DNA of 64,000 nt from positions 1-64,000 of the forward strand of contig UQLO01000005.1 of the NCBI GenBank assembly GCA_900541865.1. The letters are read 5' to 3'. Positions 18,098 to 25,718 of the stretch are shown here, piece after piece. The DNA comes from an uncultured Porphyromonadaceae bacterium (GTDB taxonomy: Bacteria > Bacteroidota > Bacteroidia > Bacteroidales > Muribaculaceae). Below the pieces are notes generated by a model. That model searched no databases. It saw nothing but the letters and a program-made list of their open reading frames with translations, and had not been told where the DNA came from. The stretch's first letter is position 1. Every line of letters begins with the position of its first letter. A program made the position numbers and the translations under genes.

Positions 18098-18487
18098 TCA
18101 GAAGCGGCGCCGGAGCACTTCGCCCCAAATCATCGCCGCCCGCGGGTCGGTGCCTCCCGGAAGCATGGGCCGCCGGCGAGGGACAGCCGGAGCCGGGGCG
18201 TGCTCGTCGGCCGCCATCGAAGACTCCGCCATCGGGTCGAAGCCGTCGTTGCCGCTCAGGAAGGGTGTCGGGGCGGCTTTCGGAGCCTCCGGGGGCGTCG
18301 AAGACGCCGCATGCGAGGGCCGGCGCCCTGCAGGCCGGCGCTGCGGGGTCGGGGACGCCTTCTTTGCTTTGTCGGGACGCTTTTTGAGCCCCTTGGCAAT
18401 GATTATTACAATATAGATGGCGCCAACTAAGAGAAGGGAGAACAAATCCTTGTCCAATTGAGCATATTTTTGCGCAAAAGTAGTCAT
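18098..18487 (-). CDS. Small single-pass membrane protein, function unknown
   Basis: 129 aa. Residues 1-18 are hydrophilic, residues about 16-34 form one transmembrane helix (LFSLLLVGAIYIVIIIA), then comes a basic stretch (KGLKKRPDKAKK), a Pro/Ala-rich low-complexity linker, and a short C-terminal motif AAMIWGEVLRRRF. Three reading frames are open here because the DNA is GC rich; this one is preferred since it alone gives a coherent N-in membrane anchor and an ATG facing the divergent miaB promoter. It may be cotranscribed with the CoA-transferase 71 bases downstream. No function is assigned. Confidence 0.6.
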   Translation of the reverse strand: MTTFAQKYAQLDKDLFSLLLVGAIYIVIIIAKGLKKRPDKAKKASPTPQRRPAGRRPSHAASSTPPEAPKAAPTPFLSGNDGFDPMAESSMAADEHAPAPAVPRRRPMLPGGTDPRAAMIWGEVLRRRF

Positions 18488-18550
18488 TATCCGTCAACTA
18501 AACAAATCAACGCCCTGAAATTATTGAAGAATGTTAATGTGCGGCCCATT

Positions 18551-18583
18551 TTTGGCATAGACGGCCAATTTTGAGTAATTTTG
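18551..18583 (+). promoter_or_regulatory. Putative promoter of miaB
   Basis: The -33 element TTTG (18551-18554) and -7 box TAATTTTG (18576-18583) are separated by 21 bp, matching the Bacteroidetes primary sigma consensus. The miaB start codon is 50 bases downstream. Confidence 0.6.
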
Positions 18584-18632
18584 TGCCTTAAAATCAGGCC
18601 CGGCGCAGAGCGCGGGCTTACCGCTATTGCCA

Positions 18633-19982
18633 ATGGAGAAAGATATGGGCGAAGAACGCCTCCGAAAACTTTATATAGAAACGTATGGCTGTCAGATGAA
18701 TGTGGCTGACAGTGAAGTCATTGCTGCAGTTGCCGAAATGGCGGGCTACACCATTGCCCATTCGATGGACGAGGCCGACGCCGTGCTGCTCAACACTTGC
18801 TCGATTCGCGACAATGCCGAGCAGAAAGTAGGCGCGCGCCTGCGCACTCTCAACGCCGAGCGCCGCAAGCGCCTCGCGGTCGGCAAGCCTCGTATGCTTG
18901 TCGGCGTGGCCGGTTGTATGGCCGAACGTCTCCGCGACGGTCTGGTGTCCGACTTCGGGGCCGACCTCGTCGTGGGCCCTGACGCCTACCTCGACCTGCC
19001 GGCCCTGCTGGCTTCGGCAGAGGAGGGCAAACCTGCCGTAAGCGTCGAACTCAGCACTACCGAAACCTACCGCGACATAGTGCCCGCCCGCATACCCGGC
19101 CACAACATCAGCGGATTCGTGAGCATAATGCGCGGCTGCAACAACTTCTGCTCCTACTGCATCGTGCCCTACACCCGAGGCCGCGAGCGCTCGCGACCCG
19201 TCGACAGTATTCTGCGCGAAGTGCGCGACCTCGCCGCCAGAGGCTACCGCGAAGTGACTCTGCTGGGTCAGAATGTCAACAGTTACCTCTGCGAAGGCAC
19301 CGACTTTGCGGCTCTGCTGAAGGCGGTGGCCGATGCCGTGCCCGACATGCGCGTGCGGTTCACCACCTCGCATCCCAAGGATATGTCCGACGCCATTATA
19401 GCCGCAATGGCTTCGCGCGCCAATATCTGCCGACATATCCACCTGCCGGTGCAGAGCGGCAGCAATGCCGTCCTCAAGGCCATGAACCGCAAATATACCC
19501 GCGAATGGTACCTCGAACGCATCGCCGCTATACGAAAAGCTATGCCCGACTGCGGAATATCAACCGACCTCTTCACCGGATTCCATGGCGAAACCGAAGA
19601 CGACTTTCAGCAGACCCTCTCGCTGATGCGGGAGGTCGGTTTCGACTCTTCCTTTATGTTCAAGTACTCCGAGCGGCCCGGCACCCTCGCGGCAAGAACT
19701 ATGCCCGACAATATTCCGGAAGACGTTAAAATAGAGCGCCTTAATCGTATGATTGCCCTTCAGGGCGAGCTTTCCGCGCAGTCCAACCGGCGCGACGAGG
19801 GCCGCGTCTTCGAAGTGCTGGTCGAAGGCGTTTCCAAGCGAAGCACAGACCGTATGGTCGGACGCACCGGACAGAACAAAGCCGCCGTATTCGACCGCCG
19901 TAACGCCAAGGTGGGCCAGACGGTGCGCGTCAAAGTGGTCGGCTCAAGCCCCGCGACATTGCTGTGTGAGTTGGTTGAGTGA
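18633..19982 (+). CDS. miaB: tRNA-2-methylthio-N6-dimethylallyladenosine synthase MiaB
   Basis: Radical-SAM methylthiotransferase that converts i6A37 to ms2i6A37 in tRNAs reading UNN codons. The N-terminal domain has the three cluster cysteines (YGCQMNVADSE, NTCSIRDNA, AGCMAERL), the radical SAM motif is RGCNNFCSYC (CxxxCxxC), and a TRAM domain occupies about the last 65 residues. The length of about 449 aa is normal. The ATG at 18633 was chosen over an in-frame TTG two codons earlier; ATG 18645 is also possible. It is a stand-alone gene reading divergently from the small membrane protein. Confidence 0.96.
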   Translation: MEKDMGEERLRKLYIETYGCQMNVADSEVIAAVAEMAGYTIAHSMDEADAVLLNTCSIRDNAEQKVGARLRTLNAERRKRLAVGKPRMLVGVAGCMAERLRDGLVSDFGADLVVGPDAYLDLPALLASAEEGKPAVSVELSTTETYRDIVPARIPGHNISGFVSIMRGCNNFCSYCIVPYTRGRERSRPVDSILREVRDLAARGYREVTLLGQNVNSYLCEGTDFAALLKAVADAVPDMRVRFTTSHPKDMSDAIIAAMASRANICRHIHLPVQSGSNAVLKAMNRKYTREWYLERIAAIRKAMPDCGISTDLFTGFHGETEDDFQQTLSLMREVGFDSSFMFKYSERPGTLAARTMPDNIPEDVKIERLNRMIALQGELSAQSNRRDEGRVFEVLVEGVSKRSTDRMVGRTGQNKAAVFDRRNAKVGQTVRVKVVGSSPATLLCELVE

Positions 19983-20011
19983 TGTTTAACTTTGTTTAAC
20001 ATTGATTTGCG

Positions 20012-20042
20012 CTTGTTAAGTGGCCTATTATGGTTAACTTTG
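20012..20042 (+). promoter_or_regulatory. Putative promoter of the GYF/CD225 gene
   Basis: TAACTTTG (20035-20042) is a perfect -7 box with cTTG (20012-20015) 19 bp upstream as a partial -33 element. The start codon is 39 bases downstream. Confidence 0.55.
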
Positions 20043-20080
20043 CGCATTGGCAGTGTAGCAACCCATAAAAAATCAAGCAT

Positions 20081-20836
20081 ATGAAAAGTTACTATATAAT
20101 CGACGGTACGGGCAAGCAGCTCGGGCCGTTTCCCGGAGAGACTCTCAGGCAGCACGGTCTGCACGACAAGATGTACGTGTGGTGCGAGGGTATGGGCTCC
20201 AATTGGATGCAGGCATGCGATGTTGAGGAGCTCAAGCCTTTGCTTGCTCCGCAGGCCGCTCCTATGTCGCAGGCTCCGGAAAAGAAATTTGAAGAAAAGA
20301 AAGCCGATGCAACTCAGCTGATCAACCCGCAGCCGGCCGCTCAGAATCCCGCCATGGGCGCTCAGGCAGCCGCAGGGCCCCAGCCCGGCGCTTTCGGCCA
20401 GCGTCAGCCCGGTCAGTTCGGCGCCGCCCAGCCTCAGCAGCCGCGGCCTCAGCAAGCCTACGGCCAGCAGCCCTATGGCCAGCAAGCCTACGGCCAGCAG
20501 CCATACGGCGCTCAGCAGCCCTACGGCGCTCAGCCTCAGTACGGCGCTCAGCAGCCGCAGTATGGCCCCCAGCAGCCCGTCGGAGACATGACAAAGCCCG
20601 ACAACTACTTGGTCTGGGCCATTCTGGTGACGGTGCTCTGCTGCCTGCCCTGCGGCATCGTGTCCATCATCTTCTCGACCAAGGTTGACCCCGCGTGGAC
20701 GCAGGGCAACTACGAGGAAGCCAAGAAGAACTCCGACAACGCCAAGCTTTGGGCTTTGATTGGCGCCGGCGCAGGCCTGGTGGTGGTAGTAGTCTACTTA
20801 CTGTACTTTGCCGCCATGATGTCGGCTGCATTCTGA
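20081..20836 (+). CDS. GYF_2-CD225 (dispanin-like) membrane protein
   Basis: 251 aa in three parts. Residues 1-57 are a GYF_2 domain (YYIIDGTGKQLGPF, MYVWCEGMGSNW). Residues about 60-165 are low-complexity, Gln/Pro/Tyr/Gly-rich with repeated YGQQ and YGAQ units. Residues about 168-251 are a CD225/dispanin module with two hydrophobic segments (YLVWAILVTVLCCLPCGIVSIIF and a C-terminal helix) joined by the family motif around NYEEAKKNSDNAKLWAL. The function in bacteria is unknown; GYF domains usually bind proline-rich peptides. The next gene starts 2 bases after the stop and is coupled to it. Confidence 0.82.
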   Translation: MKSYYIIDGTGKQLGPFPGETLRQHGLHDKMYVWCEGMGSNWMQACDVEELKPLLAPQAAPMSQAPEKKFEEKKADATQLINPQPAAQNPAMGAQAAAGPQPGAFGQRQPGQFGAAQPQQPRPQQAYGQQPYGQQAYGQQPYGAQQPYGAQPQYGAQQPQYGPQQPVGDMTKPDNYLVWAILVTVLCCLPCGIVSIIFSTKVDPAWTQGNYEEAKKNSDNAKLWALIGAGAGLVVVVVYLLYFAAMMSAAF

Positions 20837-20838
20837 CA

Positions 20839-21216
20839 TTGAAGAAAACCGCACTTATAGTACTTGCCGCGGCCGCGCTCACTGCGCTGGCTGCGGCATA
20901 TTTTTATTTCAATCCCGAGGACGAGCTGCTGGCCCCAAAATGTCCCTTCAAACTCCTCACCGGCCTGTCGTGCCCATCCTGCGGCGGCCAGCGCGCCTTC
21001 CACGCCGCCCTCCACGGCCGCTTCGCCGACGCCATTGCCTACAATCCCTTCCTCCTAATCGGCCTTCCTTACCTTGCCGCTGCAGTCGTAGCGTCGGCCA
21101 CACACGGCGCAGTAGCGCGCTGGACCCGGGCGCACCTCCTCAACCGCACCATGATGCTTCTATACGTCGCCCTATACTGCATATGGTGGGTCGTCCGAAA
21201 CCTCCTCGCCGTCTGA
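20839..21216 (+). CDS. DUF2752 family membrane protein
   Basis: 125 aa with the DUF2752 hallmark: CPFKLLTGLSCPSCGGQRA followed by H, FADAIAYNPF and two further helices. There is an N-terminal hydrophobic segment (TALIVLAAAALTALAAAYFYF) and two more downstream, so about three membrane passes. No ATG is available; the TTG at 20839, two bases after the GYF/CD225 stop, is the most likely start and implies translational coupling. Function unknown. DUF2752 next to a CD225 gene hints at a shared membrane role (inference). Confidence 0.75.
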   Translation: MKKTALIVLAAAALTALAAAYFYFNPEDELLAPKCPFKLLTGLSCPSCGGQRAFHAALHGRFADAIAYNPFLLIGLPYLAAAVVASATHGAVARWTRAHLLNRTMMLLYVALYCIWWVVRNLLAV

Positions 21217-21238
21217 CTGAACAAAAAAACATCAAATA

Positions 21239-21270
21239 GTTGCCAAGATAGGAAACTTTTATTACCTTTG
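21239..21270 (+). promoter_or_regulatory. Putative promoter of the DUF3791/DUF3990 cassette
   Basis: TACCTTTG (21263-21270) matches the -7 consensus TAnnTTTG, with a TTG near 21239-21242 as the likely -33 element. It lies 19 bases before the first gene, so the 5' leader is very short. The HTH protein probably autoregulates here. Confidence 0.5.
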
Positions 21271-21288
21271 CGCATCTAAGCAAACATA

Positions 21289-21717
21289 ATGGCAGACAGA
21301 TTTGATGAAATGGGTTCTCTTTTCCTCCGGCGAAGAAAAGAACTGGGTCTCACTCAGGAGCAACTGGGTGAAAAGATTGGTGTGACCAAATCGGAAATAT
21401 CCAAAATTGAAAACGGGCGGCCGATAACTTTTTCAACCATCAACAAACTCTCCGAAGCACTCCGAGTGACGGCATTAGTCGACCTTCAGACCAACGTAGA
21501 TGCTTCGCTTGATGTCATCCATTACATCGTGATGAGCCTCGGGGCATTTGCGCGAAAGTTCAAGCTTACAAAAAAGGAAGCCTGCAACTACCTTGTGCGT
21601 TTCAAGGGAATCGAATTCTCTATTCGCAATTATGAGGCCGAGCATCAGCTTTCCCTTCAGGAATGCGTCGACGATATGGCTGCTGTTTGTCGGAGAAACG
21701 GAGGTGCAGTGCAATGA
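21289..21717 (+). CDS. XRE-type HTH regulator fused to a DUF3791 domain (antitoxin-like)
   Basis: 142 aa. Residues about 8-65 are a helix-turn-helix XRE domain (RRRKELGLTQEQLGEKIGV, KSEISKIENGRPITFSTINKL). Residues about 70-142 match the DUF3791 pattern (DVIHYIVMSLGAFARKF, YNLVRF-like segment, ECVDDMAAVCRRNGG). DUF3791 proteins usually travel with DUF3990 ART-like proteins. The stop overlaps the next ATG by four bases. It is likely the DNA-binding, toxin-neutralising partner of the cassette (inference from organisation). The genes look somewhat less GC rich than their neighbours, as expected of acquired DNA. Confidence 0.8.
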   Translation: MADRFDEMGSLFLRRRKELGLTQEQLGEKIGVTKSEISKIENGRPITFSTINKLSEALRVTALVDLQTNVDASLDVIHYIVMSLGAFARKFKLTKKEACNYLVRFKGIEFSIRNYEAEHQLSLQECVDDMAAVCRRNGGAVQ

Positions 21718-22187
21718 GACTTTTTCATGGTTCCAACCAGCCGATAGAGGCCATAGACCTGGCCAAGGGCAGAAAGTTCAAGGATTTCGGCCGGGGGTTC
21801 TACACAACCCATCTGAGAGAGCAGGCGGAATTTTGGGCCGTTAGAATCGCCGAGCGTTATGGTGGAGTCCCTGCTGTGAGCGAATTTGAATTTAACCTGA
21901 AGGCGGCCTTGGAGGCCGGGCTGAAAGTTAAAGTGTTCGATTCGCCAGATAAGGAGTGGGCATTGTTTGTGATGGCCAACCGGCGGCAGAATGGCGAGGA
22001 ATTCAATCATGATTTCGACATCGTAATCGGCCCGGTGGCCGACGACAGGATGGCCCGTCTCTTTGGCCTTTACGATATGGAGATTATCGAGCTCGATGCT
22101 GTTGTTGCCGGTTTGACTTACAAAGATCTCAACTCGCAGTATTTCTTTGCTACCGAAGAATCTCTCAAATACCTCGTGCGCATATGA
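21714..22187 (+). CDS. DUF3990 family protein, ADP-ribosyltransferase-like putative toxin
   Basis: 157 aa, start at the ATG that overlaps the upstream stop (ATGA). DUF3990 hallmarks are LFHGSNQPIE at the N-terminus, KDFGRGFYTTHLREQAEFWA, DKEWALFVMANRR, and DFDIVIGPVADD. The HG and FYTT blocks correspond to the His and Tyr-type motifs of ADP-ribosyltransferase folds, which suggests NAD-dependent modification of a target. Enzyme activity has not been shown here; family-level assignment is firm, mechanism is inference. The stop overlaps the following gene by four bases. Confidence 0.8.
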   Translation: MRLFHGSNQPIEAIDLAKGRKFKDFGRGFYTTHLREQAEFWAVRIAERYGGVPAVSEFEFNLKAALEAGLKVKVFDSPDKEWALFVMANRRQNGEEFNHDFDIVIGPVADDRMARLFGLYDMEIIELDAVVAGLTYKDLNSQYFFATEESLKYLVRI

Positions 22188-22426
22188 AAGAGCAAGACAA
22201 TAATTTCGATTTTTTGGTTGAATACATCTCCGCGCGTTTGGCGGAATGGCTGATGCGCGACAAAAATGTAGGTATAGAAGAGGCTCTGCTTTTGATTCAT
22301 AACTCCGAAACCTTCGAAAAACTGTGCGAAAGAGATACCGGACTCTACATTGAGAGCCCGGCCTTTGTCTATGGCATTCTGAAAGAAGAATTCCGCAAGG
22401 GCACCATCCGCGGCCTCACGGAATAA
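22184..22426 (+). CDS. Small third protein of the DUF3990 cassette (DUF3791-like)
   Basis: 80 aa, acidic and largely helical (FDFLVEYISARLAEWLMRD, IEEALLLIHNSETFEKL, YGILKEEFRKG). It starts in a four-base ATGA overlap with the DUF3990 gene. The size and pattern (helix, ETFEKL, YIESPAFVYGILKEEF) recall small proteins found with DUF3791/DUF3990 pairs. It may be a second antitoxin or a folding partner. No motif identifies it firmly. Confidence 0.65.
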   Translation: MKEQDNNFDFLVEYISARLAEWLMRDKNVGIEEALLLIHNSETFEKLCERDTGLYIESPAFVYGILKEEFRKGTIRGLTE

Positions 22427-22433
22427 TTCCCCC

Positions 22434-22994
22434 TTATTTCCGGAGGTGGTCCATCAGCTCCCAGGCGAACATGCGTTCGCCGACCTGACGGAAGCCTGCA
22501 CTGTCGTAGAGTCGCCGGGCGCGAAGGTTGCTCTTGTCGCATAGCAGCCCCAAGGGCTTGCCTGCCATGTGCGACCGCTCCGACATGGCCTCTATAAGCG
22601 TGCGGGCTATGCCGCGGCCCCGGTACTGAGGCAACACCGAAAGGCTGTCGAGATAGTATTCGTCGGAGTCGCACTCGTCGGGCATCTTGCCGTCCATATC
22701 GCGGTCCAGAACCAACTTTACTTCTTCGAAGAATGCTTTGCGGAGCTCATGGAGGCGGCCGCCGTCGTAGGCTACTATAACTCCGGCAGCCGAGCCGTCG
22801 TCGTCGACGGCCTTCAGCGCGTTGAGGTAGGAATACTGCGAGTCGGTGCGCGCCGCAAGACGGCTGAACAGGCGCACTACGTCGTCGACGGTATGCTCGC
22901 CGGCAAATTCACGGGCCAACTCCGGTCCGATCGCATCGACTACGGCCTCTCCTATAAGGCGTGCATCGTCTATGGTGGCTGCTACTATTTTCAT
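22434..22994 (-). CDS. GNAT family N-acetyltransferase
   Basis: 186-aa acetyl-CoA-dependent acetyltransferase. The C-terminal half carries motif A: YYLDSLSVLPQYRGRGIARTLIEAM, with the Q/RxxGxG/A acetyl-CoA loop (RGRGIA), followed by LLCDKSNLRARRLYDSAGF as motif B. The start at 22994 (MKIVAATIDDARLIG) is preferred over one 16 codons upstream, which would add an unrelated hydrophobic leader and run towards the tRNA gene. The substrate is unknown. It converges on the DUF3990 cassette with only 7 bases between stops. Confidence 0.88.
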   Translation of the reverse strand: MKIVAATIDDARLIGEAVVDAIGPELAREFAGEHTVDDVVRLFSRLAARTDSQYSYLNALKAVDDDGSAAGVIVAYDGGRLHELRKAFFEEVKLVLDRDMDGKMPDECDSDEYYLDSLSVLPQYRGRGIARTLIEAMSERSHMAGKPLGLLCDKSNLRARRLYDSAGFRQVGERMFAWELMDHLRK

Positions 22995-23049
22995 GATAAA
23001 GAGATTGGAGTATAACAAAAAAAGTGGAGAAAAACTCTCCACTTTAAAG

Positions 23050-23120
23050 TTGCCTTGGAAAGATTCGAACTCTCACAGGCGGAACCAGAATCCGACGTGC
23101 TACCATTACACCACAAGGCA
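23050..23120 (-). tRNA. tRNA-Gln (anticodon CUG)
   Basis: 71-nt cloverleaf on the minus strand. The acceptor is TGCCTTG pairing with CAAGGCA, discriminator A; the D arm is GTG...CAC around AATGGTAG; the anticodon loop TTCTGGT gives CUG; the T arm is GAGAG-TTCGAAT-CTTTC. The CCA end is not encoded. The base pair at the bottom of the anticodon stem is imperfect. Confidence 0.92.
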
Positions 23121-23172
23121 ATATGTTTTGCTCGGCTTGCGGAGCGGCGGGGCTCCCTTGCTTTTGCGAGTG

Positions 23173-23204
23173 CAAAGTTAGGGCGAATTTTCGAAGCGTG
23201 CAAA
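23173..23204 (-). promoter_or_regulatory. Putative promoter of tRNA-Gln
   Basis: On the minus strand TTTG (23201-23204) and TAACTTTG (23173-23180) are separated by 20 bp, an excellent match to the Bacteroidetes -33/-7 consensus, about 50 bases upstream of the tRNA. Confidence 0.65.
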
Positions 23205-23290
23205 TTTTTACGCCACTTTTTTTAGAGAAAATGCAAACAGATGTGTTTTTCTTCCCGTTTGGCGAATAAATTGGCCGTTAAGGCTCCGAA

Positions 23291-23335
23291 AAGCAGCCCT
23301 GCTCCAAGCCGTACAATATGCGGCAGGGAGCAGGG
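23291..23335 (-). terminator. Terminator after the 75-aa gene
   Basis: Minus-strand hairpin with arms ccctgctcc (23297-23305) and ggagcaggg (23327-23335) followed by a short CTTTTC tract, 22 bases past the stop of the small gene. Confidence 0.5.
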
Positions 23336-23356
23336 TATGCTGAGAAGGCAAAAAAA

Positions 23357-23584
23357 TCAGCCGAACATATTGCCGATTTTGCCCTTGATTTCGTCGATGA
23401 CGCTTTCTTTGACGCCGTCGCCGTCGAGGTCGCCTATAAGGCCGGCGCCTTTCACTTTCTCTATAATCTCGGTGATGGAGAGGTTCTGATGATCCTCGCC
23501 TTTGATGAGCTCGGTGACCTTCGATACGTCGAAGGAGTTGCCGAACTTCGATGTCAGTTCAGTCAGTATGCTCTGAATGTCCAT
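23357..23584 (-). CDS. 75-aa protein with a DxDGDG loop, function unknown
   Basis: A small helical protein (DIQSILTELTSKFGNSF, SKVTELIKGEDHQNL, ITEIIEKVKGAG) with a C-terminal GDLDGDGVKESVIDEI segment that resembles an EF-hand or dockerin calcium loop. No signal peptide, so cytoplasmic if calcium binding matters at all. It lies 21 bases downstream of the DUF4332 gene and is probably cotranscribed. A real gene is supported by good composition and a terminator just downstream. Confidence 0.65.
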   Translation of the reverse strand: MDIQSILTELTSKFGNSFDVSKVTELIKGEDHQNLSITEIIEKVKGAGLIGDLDGDGVKESVIDEIKGKIGNMFG

Positions 23585-23605
23585 ATCGGTCGGGTTTTAG
23601 GGGTG

Positions 23606-24013
23606 TTAGTAGGTTATTGCGGGTTCGAGTGTTTTGGCCTGCTCGATCATCGCGCTTATTTCTTTTTCGGAGGGTACTCGGCCGCACAAGTGCTTCTGCT
23701 CGTTGACCTTCTCCAACGAAGCGTGGAGGTTGGCCGCAACGCGGTGGCGAAGTTCCTTGACGGTGTCCACGCCCGAAGCCTCCAGCAGTTCTGCAAACTG
23801 ACCGGCCACTCCCTTTATGCGGAACAAATCAGCATGGTTGGCCCATTTGAGAAGCAGAGCTTCGCTGATGCCGCTGTCCTGCGACAGGCTTTGGCGTCCA
23901 CGCGGGGTGGCGCAGCGAGCAAGCAGTTCTTCGGTGGTGCGGATCCCGACGGCATTGAGTCGCTCGGCGTAGTGGGCGCCGATGCCCTCTATTTCTTCTA
24001 TTCGATATGCCAT
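23606..24013 (-). CDS. DUF4332 family helix-hairpin-helix protein
   Basis: 135 aa with two helix-hairpin-helix-like repeats: IEEIEGIGAHYAERLNAVGI followed by TTEELLARCATPRGRQSL, and LFRIKGVAGQFAELLEASGV followed by TVKELRHR. This is the DUF4332 pattern, related to non-specific DNA-binding HhH domains. It probably binds nucleic acid or acts as an adaptor (inference). No membrane or export signal. It heads a two-gene unit with the 75-aa protein. Confidence 0.75.
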   Translation of the reverse strand: MAYRIEEIEGIGAHYAERLNAVGIRTTEELLARCATPRGRQSLSQDSGISEALLLKWANHADLFRIKGVAGQFAELLEASGVDTVKELRHRVAANLHASLEKVNEQKHLCGRVPSEKEISAMIEQAKTLEPAITY

Positions 24014-24101
24014 AATCGTTTACATTAAGTGAAACTATGTGGTTGTATGTTTATAACATTCCGCCTTAATCGCCCGGTTCATCCGTTAACAATTATTGTC
24101 G

Positions 24102-24140
24102 AAAAAAAGCGGCCCCGGACTGAGGTCCGGAGCCGCTTTT
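24102..24140. terminator. Strong hairpin terminator after the 510-aa secreted protein gene
   Basis: Stem arms gcggccccggac (24109-24120) and gtccggagccgc (24125-24136) with a 4-base loop. On the minus strand it is followed by seven T, so it ends the transcript of the secreted protein; the plus side also has a short T-run. Confidence 0.75.
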
Positions 24141-24161
24141 CGGGGTAAGGCTGAATCAGTT

Positions 24162-25694
24162 TCAGCGCACTTCTTTGCGAACTGTCACGGTGCCGTTGGC
24201 GCGGGTTGAGCGCACAAGGTAAACGGCTCCCGGGGCCGGAGTGTCGACGCGGGCGCCCGTGAGAGTGTAGTAGACTTGCTCAACAACCGGAGATGTAGCC
24301 ACGATGCTTTCGATGCCGGCCAGGGGGTTGGTGACGATTTCGGAGTAGGTCGTCTCGGTGGCATTGCGGTAGCCGCAGCGCACGCCAACGGTGGCGTAGG
24401 GCTCGAGCACAACAAGCAGCACGCCGCCGTCGCCGGTGTGCATAATGGTGAAGTCGTTGGAGTAAGTGGCCGGTACGTCGGTCATGGTCTGGTCGACGAA
24501 GTCGTTTTCGGGAGTGAAGGTGTGGAGCTCGCCGTTGTAGTACACGTTGTAGAAGAGTTTGGACGTATCCAGAGGACGTCCCTCGGTGTCGGTGGAGGGC
24601 ATCATGAAGTATACCACGCCCATGCCGTCGTTGTCGTCCCACTCGATGTCGAAGCTGTCGGGAGCCGGGGGCGTCTGAACGACGTTGGCCATCGGCACAA
24701 ACTCCATGTCGGAGAATACCGACGAAGGATTGAGCTTCTCCGTGCCGATGTTGACGCAAAGCACGTCGCTGCTGACCAGGCTTTCGCCATTGCGGCTAAA
24801 GCTGATTTTGTTCTTCTCGGTGAGGCCTTCGGCCAGGTTGCCCTCTGCTCCCACAGCAAAGGTGTAGAAGCCGATGTAGTTGCCCATGTACTGCGGAAGG
24901 TCAAACTCCCAGCCGGCCTCGGTTACGGTGCCTTTCACCCACGCTTCCGGGATCCAGCGGTTCAGGCCCTGCAGCCACACTTCGTCGCCGGCAAAGCCCA
25001 CTTCCATCTGGGCGTGAACCTCGGCGTTTTCGTTGTTGATGTAGTTGAACTCGTAGATTTCGGTCGAGGTGAACTCTGGTGCCGTCTGAGGCGTTTCGGT
25101 CCAGGGCTTGATGGTATTGCCCTTTTCGCCGTAGGTCAGGAAGCCGCCGTTCTGGTTTATGGCGCCTACCATGCCCGTCAGGCGTGCAACCTGCTCGTTT
25201 TCGATACCTTCGGTGGAGGGAAGAATCTGGGTGAGCACACCGTCGATCCAGCGCATGGTCATGTTGCAGTTTTCCGGTACCATCTCCATGGTGATGGTGC
25301 CGTTTTCGTCCAGTACGGGTGTGAGGGCGGCCAGATACCAGGTGTAGGCCTTGTCCTGATATATTTTCTGCGGGAAAGCAAAGATCACGTCGCCGTTGTC
25401 CTGAACGGTGCCGTGAATCCAGCTGCCGGTTTTCTTCTCCAGAAGGAAGTTCTCCAGATAGACGTCGTTGCCGTCGACAACCATGTGGCGCTCCACGCCG
25501 TAGTTGCCCGTGATGGTGGCCGGATTCTGGTTGTTGTAGAGCAGCCAGGAAATCTGGCTCGAGCAGTAGGTCTGGGTCAGTTCGCCCGCGGGCTGCTCGG
25601 TAATCATCTCTGTGGGCCACTGGTAGTCGGCCGGCAGAGCCCATGCGGCAGCTGCGGTTGTCAGCGCGCACAGTGTTGCGTAGAAGTTTTTCAT
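24162..25694 (-). CDS. Secreted two-repeat beta-rich protein, function unknown
   Basis: 510 aa with a signal peptide (residues 1-19, ending AWALPADYQ). Two similar beta-rich modules can be aligned by eye: one around ENFLLEKKTGSWIHGTV...VIFAFPQKIYQDK and one around LQGLNRWIPEAWVKGTV...WEFDLPQYMGNY, each about 170-190 aa. Residues about 380-460 look like a fibronectin-III/Ig-like domain. The C-terminal tail (QVYYTLTGARVDTPAPGAVYLVR) resembles a C-terminal beta-motif common on exported Bacteroidales proteins. Location is periplasm or outside; no catalytic motif. It is the last gene of the rplY-pth-hslR series, 24 bases after hslR. Confidence 0.75.
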   Translation of the reverse strand: MKNFYATLCALTTAAAAWALPADYQWPTEMITEQPAGELTQTYCSSQISWLLYNNQNPATITGNYGVERHMVVDGNDVYLENFLLEKKTGSWIHGTVQDNGDVIFAFPQKIYQDKAYTWYLAALTPVLDENGTITMEMVPENCNMTMRWIDGVLTQILPSTEGIENEQVARLTGMVGAINQNGGFLTYGEKGNTIKPWTETPQTAPEFTSTEIYEFNYINNENAEVHAQMEVGFAGDEVWLQGLNRWIPEAWVKGTVTEAGWEFDLPQYMGNYIGFYTFAVGAEGNLAEGLTEKNKISFSRNGESLVSSDVLCVNIGTEKLNPSSVFSDMEFVPMANVVQTPPAPDSFDIEWDDNDGMGVVYFMMPSTDTEGRPLDTSKLFYNVYYNGELHTFTPENDFVDQTMTDVPATYSNDFTIMHTGDGGVLLVVLEPYATVGVRCGYRNATETTYSEIVTNPLAGIESIVATSPVVEQVYYTLTGARVDTPAPGAVYLVRSTRANGTVTVRKEVR

Positions 25695-25718
25695 ACTTTT
25701 TTGGTTAAAGTGTGTATT

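Noticed and set aside
18033..18497. Alternative frames at the small membrane protein gene
   Set aside because: They are open only because the region is Pro/Ala/Arg-coding GC-rich DNA; only the 18098-18487 frame yields a membrane helix and conserved-looking ends.
24162..24330. Type IX secretion C-terminal signal on the 510-aa protein
   Set aside because: The tail is only loosely similar, and this beta-motif is widespread on exported Bacteroidales proteins lacking T9SS; no por/spr gene is in the window.
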